In this document: in pieces, positions 1 to 8,260 of the stretch
How the letters are laid out: every line of letters begins with the position of its first letter
Position numbering within the stretch: position 1 is the stretch's first letter
DNA from: Actinoplanes sp. N902-109
GTDB taxonomy: Bacteria > Actinomycetota > Actinomycetes > Mycobacteriales > Micromonosporaceae
Reading direction: 5' to 3'
Assembly: GCF_000389965.1 (NCBI RefSeq)
Contig: NC_021191.1
Span: 2,605,501 to 2,669,500 of the forward strand
DNA length: 64,000 bases
The notes under the pieces: generated by a model
What the model saw: only the letters and a program-made list of their open reading frames with translations
What the model was told of the DNA's origin: nothing
Databases searched by the model: none
Made by a program: the position numbers and the translations under genes

Positions 1-986
1 TGACCGCGACCGTGGCCGCCGCCGACGGGGAGTACCGGATCCGGGCGCGCTACCTCGTCGGCTGCGACGGCGGCCGCAGCACGGTTCGCAAGCAGGCCGG
101 GATCGCCTTCCCCGGCACCGCAGCCACCCGGGTCGTGCTGCTCGCCGATGTGGAGTGCGACCTGCCGTACGGCGTGACCGACGGGGTGATGGTCATCCCG
201 CGGCCGGGGTACTCGCGGGTGCTGGTGGCCGACGAGGACAGAGCCGCACCGCTGACGCTGGAGCTGGTGCAGACGGCCGTGGACAAGGCACTCGGCCGGC
301 ACGTCGAGCTGCGCAACCCGCGCTGGCTCACCCGGTTCGGCGACGCCGTGCGGCAGGCCGCCGAGTACGTGCACGGCCGGGTGGTCCTCGCCGGGGACGC
401 CGCGCACATCCACCCGCCGGCCGGTGCGATCGGCGTGAACGTCGCCCTGGACGATGCGTTCAATCTGGGGTGGAAACTCGCCGCGACGGTGCACGGCACC
501 GCGCCGGACGGGCTGCTCGCCAGCTACCACACCGAGCGGCACGCGGCCGGGGTGCAGTTGCTCGCCAGCACCCAGGCGCAGGCGCTGCTCGGCGATGGCG
601 ATGGCGGGCCGTTGCGCGACCTGATGACCCGGGTCGCCCATCACCCGGCCGGCAACAAGGCCTTCGCCGAGGTCATCACCGGACTGGACACCCGCTATCC
701 GACCGCGGCCGGGGGCAACCACCCCTGGCTCGGGCTGCTCGCACCCGACCTCGCGCTCACCACCAGCACCGGGCCGACGACGCTGGCCACCCTGCTCGGA
801 CCCGGTCGCAGCGTCCTGCTGGACCTGGACGGCGGGCTGCGCCGCGGGCTGCGGGCGGGTTGCCCGGATCACCCCGGACTGAGCGGACTCCTGGTGCGCC
901 CGGACGGGCACGTCGCCTGGATCGGCACCACCGGCACCGACGGTCTCGACGCAGCACTTGACCGGTTGCCGACGCAGGCATTCTGA
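1..986 (+). CDS. FAD-dependent aromatic-type monooxygenase, C-terminal part
   Basis: This is the C-terminal portion of a class A flavoprotein monooxygenase (PheA/TfdB/aromatic polyketide hydroxylase type). The frame is open to the window edge, so the N-terminal FAD GxGxxG motif is missing. Two of the family's three fingerprints are visible: the DG motif YLVGCDGGRSTVRKQAG near the start and the GD motif GRVVLAGDAAHIHPP, followed by NLGWKLAATVHG. The last 100 or so residues resemble the thioredoxin-like C-terminal domain of the family (LLDLDGG, LLVRPDGHVAWIG). The enzyme should use NAD(P)H and O2 to hydroxylate or oxygenate an aromatic or conjugated substrate; the substrate cannot be told. It is followed 29 bp later by an unrelated nuclease-fold gene. 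It is related to, but distant from, the two monooxygenases at 31.4-34.4 kb. The GTG at 12 is only the first in-window start codon, not the true start. Confidence 0.85.
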   Translation, partial: TATVAAADGEYRIRARYLVGCDGGRSTVRKQAGIAFPGTAATRVVLLADVECDLPYGVTDGVMVIPRPGYSRVLVADEDRAAPLTLELVQTAVDKALGRHVELRNPRWLTRFGDAVRQAAEYVHGRVVLAGDAAHIHPPAGAIGVNVALDDAFNLGWKLAATVHGTAPDGLLASYHTERHAAGVQLLASTQAQALLGDGDGGPLRDLMTRVAHHPAGNKAFAEVITGLDTRYPTAAGGNHPWLGLLAPDLALTTSTGPTTLATLLGPGRSVLLDLDGGLRRGLRAGCPDHPGLSGLLVRPDGHVAWIGTTGTDGLDAALDRLPTQAF

Positions 987-1015
987 ACGGCGGCCCGGCG
1001 GCGCAGCCTGACGGC

Positions 1016-2257
1016 ATGACCTACACCATGCTGCACGGACACTTCGTCATCCGCTATCCCGACCGGCCGCGGCAGGGCCCCGAACCGGACGGCGACACCG
1101 TCAAGTTCCAGCCCGACACGCCGGGGCTGGTCGAGGGCCTGCCCCGGCCGTCGGGCACCCCGCCGGACCTGAGTGCCCGCGGGATCTCGGTACGGCTGGA
1201 GGCCATCGACGCGCTGGAGACCCACTTCGCCGAGACGCACCAGGAGCTGGCCGGGGCGAACGCCGCCCGCGACGAGTTGTTGCGGCTGCTGGGTTTCACC
1301 GGCGTGGAGTTCTTCGCCGACCTGCCCAACAAGGTGTCCGCCGCCGACCAGGACAGCGTGCCGGGGGCGGTGCTGTCCAACGGCATCGACGCCAACGGCC
1401 GGATGATCGGCTTCCTGCACCGGGGCACGGCGACCTCGGCCAACGGTGCCACCGTGTTCCTCGACGAGGGCGGGGTGGATGCGACGGTCAACGTCCAGCT
1501 GCTGCGGGCCGGGCTGGTGTATCCGGCTTTCTATGCCACGTTGCCGGGGGATCTGCGTACCCATCTGGCCCGGATCTCCCGGACGGCGCGCGAGCAGGGC
1601 ATCGGGTTGTGGCCCCGCTCGACGGCCGACCCGACCGGCGCGGCCACCGTGACCGGCCTCGCGGACCTGCAGGAGCTGGTGCTCTGGCCCAAGCTCTTCC
1701 GGCGGTTGGTGCCCTATCTGGCCACCGGCGCGCCCGACCTCGACGGGCTGGACGCCTGGCTGCGCTCCGACCCGGTCAACCGCGACGACGCGCTGTTCCT
1801 GCTGAACCGGCTGGAAACCGGCAACCTGCACGACGTCATCGAGACCGATGGCCGGCGGATCCGGCTGACCTGCTGGCCCGAGGACTTCATCATCGAGCCC
1901 GACCCGCCGCAACGCGGCGCGCCCACCATGCCCAAGCCGGCGACCGGCGACGTGGTGATCGTGGCGGTGCTGCCCGACCCGGTGGGTGCCGACCGGGGCC
2001 GGGAGTGCGTGACCCTGCTCAACACCACGGCCGCGACCGTCGACCTGACCGGCTGGAGCCTGCGCGACCGCAACGGCGGGGTGCGCCGGCTCGACGGTGT
2101 CCTCGAAGGCGGGTCGGTGGTCCAGGTGGCCGCGATGAACCTGGGCAACCGGGGCGGGGCGGTCACCCTGGCCGACGCGCTGGGCTCGGTCATCGACCGG
2201 GTCGAGTACAAGGCCGGCCAGGTCAAGGAGGGACGCACGGTGGTGTTCGGGCGCTGA
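1016..2257 (+). CDS. Nuclease-fold (SNase-like) protein with C-terminal lamin-tail domain
   Basis: The 413-residue product appears to have two domains. The first half reads like a staphylococcal-nuclease-type OB fold: DGDT at about residues 26-29, then VRLEAIDALE (the R...D..E pattern of the SNase active site), GRMIGFL, and the typical tail VNVQLLRAGLVYPAFYATLP and AREQGIGLWP. The last 110 residues (GDVVIVAVLPDPVGADRG to VIDRVEYKAGQ) match a lamin-tail (LTD) domain: the phrases ECVTLLNTT, VDLTGWSLRDRNGG and NRGGAVTLAD are characteristic. No signal peptide is seen, so it is probably cytoplasmic. A DNA/RNA phosphodiesterase role is inferred from the fold; the segment between the SNase motifs is longer than usual. 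ATG at 1016 is the first start after the previous stop. Likely monocistronic, with a hairpin 125 bp downstream. Confidence 0.7.
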   Translation: MTYTMLHGHFVIRYPDRPRQGPEPDGDTVKFQPDTPGLVEGLPRPSGTPPDLSARGISVRLEAIDALETHFAETHQELAGANAARDELLRLLGFTGVEFFADLPNKVSAADQDSVPGAVLSNGIDANGRMIGFLHRGTATSANGATVFLDEGGVDATVNVQLLRAGLVYPAFYATLPGDLRTHLARISRTAREQGIGLWPRSTADPTGAATVTGLADLQELVLWPKLFRRLVPYLATGAPDLDGLDAWLRSDPVNRDDALFLLNRLETGNLHDVIETDGRRIRLTCWPEDFIIEPDPPQRGAPTMPKPATGDVVIVAVLPDPVGADRGRECVTLLNTTAATVDLTGWSLRDRNGGVRRLDGVLEGGSVVQVAAMNLGNRGGAVTLADALGSVIDRVEYKAGQVKEGRTVVFGR

Positions 2258-2569
2258 CGCGGCGGAGTCGGGCCGGTTGATCGGACAGATCGCGTCGTCG
2301 GCAACCCGATCGGCAGACCCGGTCCTCGCGGAGGGCTAGCGTGCGAGGGGGGAACCGGTCAGCGGGATCGCCACGCCGGGGGTGTGCCGGCCCCGCCCTG
2401 GATGGAAGGGCGGGGTCCAGGCACACCGGCCAGGAGAAACCCGAGGGTCATTCACGTTCCGGAACTGGGTCGGCACGTTGACATCCGCGGAGTCGTGTTG
2501 CTTGCTGTGAATCGGTCCATTGCAACCCTGTTACGGACCGTGTTTTTCACGTTGAAAGGACCACCCCGT
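2258..2569. other. Intergenic region with hairpin, palindrome and a -35-like box
   Basis: This 312-bp stretch holds no credible gene. It contains the hairpin at 2381-2427, a perfect 10-bp palindrome GTTCCGGAAC at 2456-2465, and TTGACA at 2478-2483, which could be the -35 box of the downstream secreted-protein gene, although no convincing -10 box follows. GAAAGGA at 2554-2560 is the ribosome binding site of that gene. The region before its ATG is richer in T than the surroundings, as expected of a promoter/leader. Confidence 0.4.
2381..2427 (+). terminator. Stem-loop, probable terminator
   Basis: An interrupted inverted repeat: outer arms GGTGTGCC (2381-2388) and GGCACACC (2420-2427), inner arms CCCCGCCCT (2391-2399) and AGGGCGGGG (2407-2415), with a 7-nt loop. 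There is no T run, as is usual in actinomycetes. It lies between two same-strand genes, so it may end the nuclease-fold gene transcript or structure the leader of the next one. Confidence 0.5.
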
Positions 2570-4426
2570 ATGACGAAACGCCCATCCGGGCGCCGGCTTG
2601 CAGGCCGGATCCTCGCCATCGGCCTGACGCTGGTCACCACCGGCGCGCTGACCGCCCACCCAGCGAGCGCCGCTCCCGCGCCGGTAGCCGGAAAAGCGCC
2701 GGCCTTCGGCAACAACGTCACGATCTTCGACCCGGGCATGCCGGTCGCGCAGATCCAGGCCACCCTGGATGCGACCTACGCCAAGCAGGTCGACAACGAA
2801 ATGGGCAGCGCCCGCTACGCCTACCTGTTCAAGCCCGGCACGTACGGCACCGCGGACCAGCCGCTGCAGATCAAGGTCGGCTACTACACCGAGATCGCCG
2901 GTCTGGGCGCCGACCCGGCCGACGTGGTCATCAACGGCAAGGTCGAGGTCTACAACCGCTGCCTCGAGGGCGGTGGCACCAGCAACTGCCTCGCCCTGGT
3001 CAACTTCTGGCGCAGCCTGTCCAACCTGACCATCAACGTCAACGGCAAGGGTCAGGACGGCTGCCGCTCCGGGGCCAACTTCTGGGCCGTGTCGCAGGCC
3101 GCGCCGCTGCGCCGGATCAACGTCACCGGTGGCAACTTCACGCTGATGGACTACTGCACCGCCGGCCCGCAGTACGCCAGCGGCGGGTTCATCGCCGACT
3201 CGAAGTTCCCGTCGGTCACCAACGGCTCGCAGCAGCAGTGGATCACCCGCAACAGCGAGGTCGGTTCCTGGTCCAACGGCGTGTGGAACCAGGTCTTCTC
3301 CGGCGTCACCGGCGCGCCCGACGACTCGGCGTTCCCGGACCCGCCGTACACCACGGTGGCGCAGACCCCGGTCAGCCGGGAGAAGCCGTACCTGTTCGTC
3401 GACGCCAAGGGCAAGTACAACGTCCAGGTGCCCGCCGCGCACCGCAACACCAGTGGCGTCTCCTGGGCGCAGGACGAGACCGACGGCCGCACCCTGCCGC
3501 TCAGCAGCTTCTTCGTGGCCAAGCCCGGCGACCCGGTCTGGCTGATCAACGCCAACCTGGCGCTCGGCAAGAACCTGCTGCTGACCCCCGGCATGTACGA
3601 CGTCGCGTCCAGCATCAACGTGCTCTGGCCGAACCAGGTCGTGCTCGGCCTCGGCCTCGCCACCCTGACCGCGGTCGACGGCGCCACCCCGATCAAGGTC
3701 GCCGACGTGCCCGGCGCCGTCATCGCCGGGGTCACCATCGACGCCGGTACGAAGCAGAGCAAGACGCTGCTGCAGGTCGGCAACAACAACGGCCTCGCGA
3801 TCAGCACGCCGGGCAACCCGGCCACGCTGTCCGACGTGTTCTTCCGCGTCGGCGGCCCGCACGTCGGCAAGACCGACACCGCGCTCGAGGTCAACAGCGA
3901 CAACGTGCTCATCGACCACACCTGGGTGTGGCGTGCCGACCACGGCGTCGAGGGCTTCACCGACACCCAGCGCTGGAACACCAACACCGGCCGCTACGGC
4001 GCCGTCATCAACGGCGACAACGTGACCGCGACCGGCCTGTTCGTCGAGCACTTCCAGAAGTACAACACCGTCTGGAACGGCGACAAGGGCACGACGATCC
4101 TCTACCAGAACGAGCTTCCGTACGACCCGCCCACGCAGGCCGACTGGATGAACGGCAAGGTCGAGGGTTACGCGGGCTACAAGGTCGGTGACAAGGTCAA
4201 GACCCACGCCCTGTACGGCGCCGGGGTCTACGTCTTCAACCAGAACAACCCGTCGATCCACACCGAGAACGGCTTCGAGGTCCCGAACCGTCCCGGCGTG
4301 AAGCTGCACCACATCATGACGGTGAACCTCGCCGCGGGCACCATCGACCACGTCGTCAACGGCGTGGGCGACCCGGCGGACACGACGAGGATCGGCACTC
4401 CCGTCTACGTGGTCGACTACCCGTAG
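2570..4426 (+). CDS. Secreted right-handed beta-helix protein
   Basis: The 618-residue protein begins with a clear Sec signal peptide: a basic start (MTKRPSGRRLAGR), a hydrophobic stretch (ILAIGLTLVTTGALTA) and a likely cleavage after HPASA-A. The mature part reads as a parallel beta-helix of the pectate-lyase-like/GH55-like superfamily: FKPGTYG, EIAGLG, DVVINGKVEV, LTINVNG, PGMYDVASSINVLWPNQVVLGLG, AVIAGVTIDAG, LIDHTWVWRADHG. Such proteins are often annotated in actinomycetes as 'adenylyl cyclase' or 'coagulation factor 5/8 type', but I see neither domain; a polysaccharide-binding or -degrading role is inference. ATG 2570 is preferred over an in-frame start at 2384 because GAAAGGA lies 9 nt upstream and the signal peptide then begins at residue 1. 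A hairpin terminator follows within 10 bp. Confidence 0.75.
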   Translation: MTKRPSGRRLAGRILAIGLTLVTTGALTAHPASAAPAPVAGKAPAFGNNVTIFDPGMPVAQIQATLDATYAKQVDNEMGSARYAYLFKPGTYGTADQPLQIKVGYYTEIAGLGADPADVVINGKVEVYNRCLEGGGTSNCLALVNFWRSLSNLTINVNGKGQDGCRSGANFWAVSQAAPLRRINVTGGNFTLMDYCTAGPQYASGGFIADSKFPSVTNGSQQQWITRNSEVGSWSNGVWNQVFSGVTGAPDDSAFPDPPYTTVAQTPVSREKPYLFVDAKGKYNVQVPAAHRNTSGVSWAQDETDGRTLPLSSFFVAKPGDPVWLINANLALGKNLLLTPGMYDVASSINVLWPNQVVLGLGLATLTAVDGATPIKVADVPGAVIAGVTIDAGTKQSKTLLQVGNNNGLAISTPGNPATLSDVFFRVGGPHVGKTDTALEVNSDNVLIDHTWVWRADHGVEGFTDTQRWNTNTGRYGAVINGDNVTATGLFVEHFQKYNTVWNGDKGTTILYQNELPYDPPTQADWMNGKVEGYAGYKVGDKVKTHALYGAGVYVFNQNNPSIHTENGFEVPNRPGVKLHHIMTVNLAAGTIDHVVNGVGDPADTTRIGTPVYVVDYP

Positions 4427-5532
4427 GTCTCCGGAACGGGGGCCGGCTGCTCGGCGGCCGGCCCCCGTTCGCTGCGCAGGCCCAGCCGGATCAGGTGGGT
4501 GACCCGCTCCCAGCGGCCCAGCACCACGACGCCCAGCGCAAACGCCAGCACCGGGGTCACCCCGAGGATCGCCCACTGGAAGGGCGCCAGCAGATGCGGC
4601 ACCGTGGCCCGCTGGCTGGAGAACATGAACCCCGCGAAGCCGTACGACACCTCCACGGCAACCGCCACCACGGGCACCGCGAGCACCACCAACCGGCGCC
4701 GCACCGGCCCGTCCAGCAGCCACCACCCGCGTACCGCCAGCGCCGCACCGGCCAGCATCGGGATGGTGGCCCACCGGAACACGTAGTCGTCGTCGATGGT
4801 GACCGCCCAGTCCCACGGGCTGGGGAAGGGGAACTGCGGGTGCCCCCACCGGTTCTGCACATAGTCGACGGCACCGCCGGCCAGCGCGACGGCGAACGCC
4901 CCGCCGAACCACCGCGCCCGCATCGGGGCGCCCCCGGGCTCCCCGGTCACCAGCCACCCGGACACCCCGGCCATCAGCACGGCGACGGTCAGCAACCAGG
5001 CGGCGAGCAGCACCCGGCTGGGTGACTCCGAATACCACGACCCGACGTGCCCGATCTCGACGACGGCGCCCGCCACGGTCAGCCCCAGCGTCAGCCACCG
5101 CCAGCCGATCAGCACGGTGGCCAGGGCGAGCGCCCACACCGCCGGCCGTACGACGTCCATCGTGGAGACGAACAAGCCGGTCGGCGCCCCGTAACGGGGG
5201 TAACCGTCGGCCAGGGTGATGGTGTAGGTGAACCCCGCGGCCAACCGGCGCAGGCCGATGCCCAGCAGCAGCAACACGCCCAGCAACTGCCCCACCCGTG
5301 CGGCCCGGCGCCACGGCTCCGCCCGGACGGTCCCGCTGCCGTGCCGGATCCGGACGGCAAGCGCTCCGGCGAGCAGGTTCAGCCGATCCGGCAGCCCCGG
5401 CCGGCGCGCCCCGGGCCCGGCGCCGGCCAGCAGCACGGTGACCATCTCGTCCTCGTACTCACGGCGGTACCACCCCGGATACACGGCCAGCAGCCGCCGG
5501 TACCTCAACTCCAGCTCTCGCTCAGCGGTCAT
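4417..5532 (-). CDS. Integral membrane protein of unknown function
   Basis: The 371-residue product has a cytoplasmic N-terminus with the pattern LRYRRLLAVYPGWYRREYEDE, typical of actinobacterial membrane proteins usually found beside PadR regulators, followed by roughly eight hydrophobic segments (for example VGQLLGVLLLLGIGLRRLA, VLLAAWLLTVAVLMAGVSG, WAILGVTPVLAFALGVVVLG). No enzymatic motif is seen. It converges on the beta-helix gene and their ends overlap by 10 bp (4417-4426). The start at 5532 follows a perfect 7-7-7 palindrome by about 10 bp, which suggests repression by a regulator binding there; no PadR gene is adjacent. Its function cannot be stated; a role as a regulated permease-like or stress membrane protein is only a guess. 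Confidence 0.65.
   Translation of the reverse strand: MTAERELELRYRRLLAVYPGWYRREYEDEMVTVLLAGAGPGARRPGLPDRLNLLAGALAVRIRHGSGTVRAEPWRRAARVGQLLGVLLLLGIGLRRLAAGFTYTITLADGYPRYGAPTGLFVSTMDVVRPAVWALALATVLIGWRWLTLGLTVAGAVVEIGHVGSWYSESPSRVLLAAWLLTVAVLMAGVSGWLVTGEPGGAPMRARWFGGAFAVALAGGAVDYVQNRWGHPQFPFPSPWDWAVTIDDDYVFRWATIPMLAGAALAVRGWWLLDGPVRRRLVVLAVPVVAVAVEVSYGFAGFMFSSQRATVPHLLAPFQWAILGVTPVLAFALGVVVLGRWERVTHLIRLGLRSERGPAAEQPAPVPETYG
4434..4470 (+). terminator. Hairpin terminator of the beta-helix gene
   Basis: Perfect 13-bp arms GAACGGGGGCCGG (4434-4446) and CCGGCCCCCGTTC (4458-4470) around an 11-nt loop start 8 bp after the stop codon. The hairpin is embedded in the 3' coding end of the convergent membrane-protein gene. 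Confidence 0.7.
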
Positions 5533-5541
5533 CCGCGAAAG

Positions 5542-5562
5542 ATATACCGACGGAAGGTATAT
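5542..5562 (-). promoter_or_regulatory. Palindromic operator, PadR-like
   Basis: Perfect inverted repeat ATATACC (5542-5548), 7-nt spacer, GGTATAT (5556-5562), sitting 10-30 bp upstream of the membrane-protein start. AT-rich arms of this kind are typical of PadR-family operators that precede such genes; the assignment to PadR is inference. Confidence 0.5.
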
Positions 5563-5672
5563 ACGGAAGCCGCTCCGTGCCGTCGGCCGCGTCGACGTCG
5601 AAGGCGCCGGTCCTCAGCGACATGGCCCGGAGTGCGGAGCTGCCGTCCGGGCTGCAGCGCCCGAAGAGGCGA

Positions 5673-6575
5673 TCACATGACCACGATGATTTTTCCCTGG
5701 GTGTGACCACGCTCGGCCTCCCGGTGGGCCTCGGCGATCTTGTCGAGCGGGAAGATCGCGGCCAGATGCGGCGTGTATCCGCCCCGAGCCCCCAGTGCGG
5801 CGCCCTCGGCGAGCAGGGTGGCGTTGTTCTGGGCGCCGATGTTGCGCACCCCCAGCTCGCCCGCCCGGGGATCGGCCACGGTCACCACACGCTCGGGGCT
5901 GCCCGCAATGGCGACGAGGTCGGCCAGTGAGCCCGACGCGGCGGTGTCGAGAACAGCGTCCACCCCGGACGGCGCAAGCTGCCGGACGCGGTCGGCCAGA
6001 CCTTCGCCGTACGTGGTGGGAAGCGCGCCCAGCCCGCGCAGGAAGTCGTGCTTGGCCTGGCTCGAGGTGCCGATGACGGTGGCGCCACGGGCAACCGCCA
6101 TGGCCACGGCCGCACTGCCCACGCCGCCGGCCGCACCCTCGATCAGCAGGGTACGGCCGGACAGGTCGCCGAGAGCGTCGAGCGCCGCCCCCGCGGTGTC
6201 GACGGCCAGCCCGGCGCCCGCTGCCTGTTCCAGGGTCCACGCATCCGGCACCGGGGCCCACGCGGAGAGCACGAAGTACTCCGCAGATCCGCCGGTAAGC
6301 CCACCGAGCCCGAACACCCGGTCACCCACTGTCACATTCATGACGCCCTCGCCGACCTCGTCGACCACGCCGGCGGCATCCCGGCCGGGCACCGCCGGCA
6401 GGTCGACCGGGAGCATCGCGCGGAGCGCGCCGGCGCGCATCTTCCAGTCGATCGGGTTCACGCTTGCCGCAGTGACCCGGATGCGGACCTCGCCAGGCCC
6501 GGCGTGCGGCTCCGGCACGTCCTCGACAACGAGCACATCGGCAGGGCCGTAGTCGGAAAAGCGGGCTGCGCGCAT
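5673..6575 (-). CDS. NADP-dependent quinone-oxidoreductase-like enzyme (MDR family)
   Basis: A 300-residue medium-chain dehydrogenase/reductase of the zinc-independent quinone-oxidoreductase group. The N-terminal GroES-like domain shows MRAARFSDYGPADVL, PGEVRIRVTAASVNPIDWK and PGRDAAGVVDEVGEGV; the Rossmann domain shows LLIEGAAGGVGSAAVAMA (about residues 145-162). The catalytic-zinc Cys/His ligands of alcohol dehydrogenases are absent. It should reduce quinones or enones with NADPH. It is divergent from a MarR gene with a 120-bp shared promoter region holding palindromic TTTC/GAAA sites, so it is probably the direct target of that regulator, a common arrangement for electrophile- or quinone-responsive detoxification. 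Confidence 0.85.
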   Translation of the reverse strand: MRAARFSDYGPADVLVVEDVPEPHAGPGEVRIRVTAASVNPIDWKMRAGALRAMLPVDLPAVPGRDAAGVVDEVGEGVMNVTVGDRVFGLGGLTGGSAEYFVLSAWAPVPDAWTLEQAAGAGLAVDTAGAALDALGDLSGRTLLIEGAAGGVGSAAVAMAVARGATVIGTSSQAKHDFLRGLGALPTTYGEGLADRVRQLAPSGVDAVLDTAASGSLADLVAIAGSPERVVTVADPRAGELGVRNIGAQNNATLLAEGAALGARGGYTPHLAAIFPLDKIAEAHREAERGHTQGKIIVVM

Positions 6576-6599
6576 CGGAAGCTCCTCGTTCGCTGATGG

Positions 6600-6671
6600 T
6601 TTCTACGGAAAGTAACTTAAGGTAATTTATTTTCCGCGGCAAGCGTTAGGGGGATCACTTTCCGTGGAAAG
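6600..6671. promoter_or_regulatory. Divergent operator region with two related palindromes
   Basis: The spacer between the oxidoreductase and MarR genes holds CTTTCCGTGGAAAG (6658-6671, perfect 6-2-6 palindrome) and the related TTTCTACGGAAA (6600-6611). A half-site-like TTTCCGCGG lies between them (6631-6639). Each palindrome is close to one of the two starts, as expected for a MarR autorepressor that also controls the divergent enzyme. Confidence 0.55.
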
Positions 6672-6695
6672 CATCCCGGTGCTACCGTCGCGCTT

Positions 6696-7142
6696 GTGGA
6701 TGAGCTTGCTCCGGCGCAGGCCAAGGCCTGGGGGTCACTGCTGCCGGTGATCCTGTGGCTCCCGGCGGCCATGGACGGGCGGCTCAAGGAACACGGCCTG
6801 AGCCATCCCGAATTCCTGATCCTCTGGTGCCTGTACGAGCATCGGGAGCGAACCATGAGCTCGCTTGCTGAGGGGTCGCGGGTCACTCCCTCCCATCTGT
6901 CGCGCGTTGCGGCCCGGCTCGAGAGGGCGGGCTGGCTCGTCCGCAAGACCGACCCGGCCGACGCCCGTTGCACGATTGCGTCGCTGACCGAGGCCGGCTC
7001 GCGGAAGTACGTCGAGGCAGTTCCCAGCTACAACGCTGTTCTGCGCGAACACCTCTTCGATCGGCTCAGCGACGAGCAGACCGAGCAGCTCGGCAGCATC
7101 ACCGGGCTCATCGCCGGCTCCCTGGACCCCCGCACGCAGTGA
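6696..7142 (+). CDS. MarR-family transcriptional regulator
   Basis: A 148-residue winged-helix regulator. The order MDGRLKEHGLSHPEFLILWCLYE, MSSLAEGSRVTPSHLSRVAARLERAGWLVRK and TDPADARCTIASLTEAG matches helix 1, the recognition helix-turn-helix and the beta-wing (DxRxxxxxLTxxG signature) of MarR proteins. It starts with GTG at 6696. It is divergent from the quinone-reductase-like gene and probably represses both genes through the two palindromes between them; ligands would be small phenolic or electrophilic compounds, which is inference from the family and neighbour. Confidence 0.88.
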   Translation: MDELAPAQAKAWGSLLPVILWLPAAMDGRLKEHGLSHPEFLILWCLYEHRERTMSSLAEGSRVTPSHLSRVAARLERAGWLVRKTDPADARCTIASLTEAGSRKYVEAVPSYNAVLREHLFDRLSDEQTEQLGSITGLIAGSLDPRTQ

Positions 7143-7281
7143 CACTGCGGAACATCAGAAACCCGGCTCAGACGGGCTGACCGCGTTGGGCGGCACGTCG
7201 ATCGCGGTGACGGCTTCCTCGTCGTCGCAGGTCTCGGCGGAAGCGGCGTGCACGGGTCGAAGCCGCATCACGGTGGCGCAC

Positions 7282-7342
7282 GAAGGCCTCCTGATTGCCG
7301 GAGTGGTTCCTGGACGGCCCCACTCCGCAACCGGAGGCCTTC
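7282..7342. terminator. Long interrupted hairpin between convergent genes
   Basis: Outer arms GAAGGCCTCC (7282-7291) and GGAGGCCTTC (7333-7342), 10 bp perfect; inner arms CGGAGTGG (7299-7306) and CCACTCCG (7320-7327), 8 bp perfect, with small asymmetric bulges. It sits in the 258-bp gap between the converging MarR and SDR genes and probably stops transcripts from both sides. I see no gene in that gap. Confidence 0.55.
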
Positions 7343-7400
7343 ACCCGTCCAGACTCGGATCAAGGCGTCACACAACCTCGACCAACCCTGGACAGCACAC

Positions 7401-8180
7401 TCAGATGGCGGGGAGTTCGCCGCCGTCGACGTTCAGGCTGGCGCCGGTGATCCACTGGGCTCGGTCGGAGACGAGGAACGCGACGGCCTCGGCGATGTCA
7501 CGCGGGTCACCGGGGCGGCCGAGCGGGACACCCGCGGTGGTGGCGGCGAGGTCGACGCCCATCGCGTCGGCGAAGGTCTGGCGGACCGCGTCGGCGCCGG
7601 GGGTGAGCACGTTGCCGGGCACGATGGTGGTGACCCGGATCCCGGCGGGCGCGAGCTCGGCGGCGAGCGCCTTGCCGTAGGCGTTGAGTGCGGCCTTCGC
7701 GGCGCCGTAGTGCGCCATCGGCGGGCTGGGCAGGAGTGCCGACCCGGAGGAGATGTTGACGATCGCGCTGCCCGCCCCGGCCTCGCGCAGCGCCGGCAGC
7801 AGCGCGTTGTTGACTCGCACGGCGGACAGGTAGTTGAGGTCGAGGGCGTCGAGCCATTCCTCGTCGGGGATGGATGCGATGCCGCCGAGGTGGGTGCGGG
7901 CCGCGGCGGCGTTGTTCACGACGATGTCGACGCCGCCGAGCTCACGCAGCGCTGCTGCGGCGAACTCCTGAACGCCGGCGAGCGTGCTGATGTCGCCCTG
8001 AAGGAAGGTGGCGCCCTTGGGTGTCTCGTCGGTGGCGTTGCGTGCCGTGGTGACGACGTTCGCCCCGCCGTCGAGCAGCCGCTGGACGATGGCCGCGCCG
8101 ATCCCGCGAGAACCGCCTGTGACAACCGCGCGCTTGCCGGCGAACTCGGTGATGTCTGCTGGAACAAGAGTTTTGAACAT
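7401..8180 (-). CDS. Short-chain dehydrogenase/reductase
   Basis: A 259-residue classical SDR. The cofactor motif VTGGSRGIGAAIVQRL is at about residues 18-33, NNAAA of the NAG-type motif lies near 90, the catalytic Ser is in NISSGSALL, and the catalytic YxxxK is in YGAAKAALNAYGKAL. The C-terminal PLGRPGDPRDIAEAVAFLVSD and ITGASLNVDGGE are typical. It should oxidise or reduce a hydroxyl/keto group with NAD(P)(H); the substrate is unknown. It is divergent from a TetR-family gene and shares an 80-bp operator region with it, so it is likely the regulator's target. Confidence 0.87.
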   Translation of the reverse strand: MFKTLVPADITEFAGKRAVVTGGSRGIGAAIVQRLLDGGANVVTTARNATDETPKGATFLQGDISTLAGVQEFAAAALRELGGVDIVVNNAAAARTHLGGIASIPDEEWLDALDLNYLSAVRVNNALLPALREAGAGSAIVNISSGSALLPSPPMAHYGAAKAALNAYGKALAAELAPAGIRVTTIVPGNVLTPGADAVRQTFADAMGVDLAATTAGVPLGRPGDPRDIAEAVAFLVSDRAQWITGASLNVDGGELPAI

Positions 8181-8198
8181 GCGTTCAGAATAAGCAGA

Positions 8199-8219
8199 TT
8201 CTGGAACGAACGTCCAGAA
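8199..8219. promoter_or_regulatory. TetR operator between divergent genes
   Basis: Perfect 7-7-7 inverted repeat TTCTGGA (8199-8205), 7-nt spacer, TCCAGAA (8213-8219), midway between the SDR start (8180) and TetR start (8261). Related TTCAGAA sequences flank it at 8184-8190 and 8238-8243, suggesting further half sites. Confidence 0.6.
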
Positions 8220-8260
8220 CTATTTTGGAACCGTTGTTCAGAACGGCGTAAGCTGGCGGC

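Noticed and set aside
2570..4426. Calling the beta-helix protein an adenylyl cyclase or F5/8-type protein
   Set aside because: No cyclase or discoidin motifs are visible; only the signal peptide and the repetitive beta-helix pattern are supported.
2531..5314. A 927-codon minus-strand frame across the beta-helix gene
   Set aside because: Overlaps a gene with a clear signal peptide and terminator, and consists of low-complexity Val/Arg/Gly/Asp sequence.
7186..7680. Open frame on + strand between MarR and SDR genes
   Set aside because: Mostly antisense to the SDR; no motif, and it runs through the terminator-like hairpin at 7282-7342.
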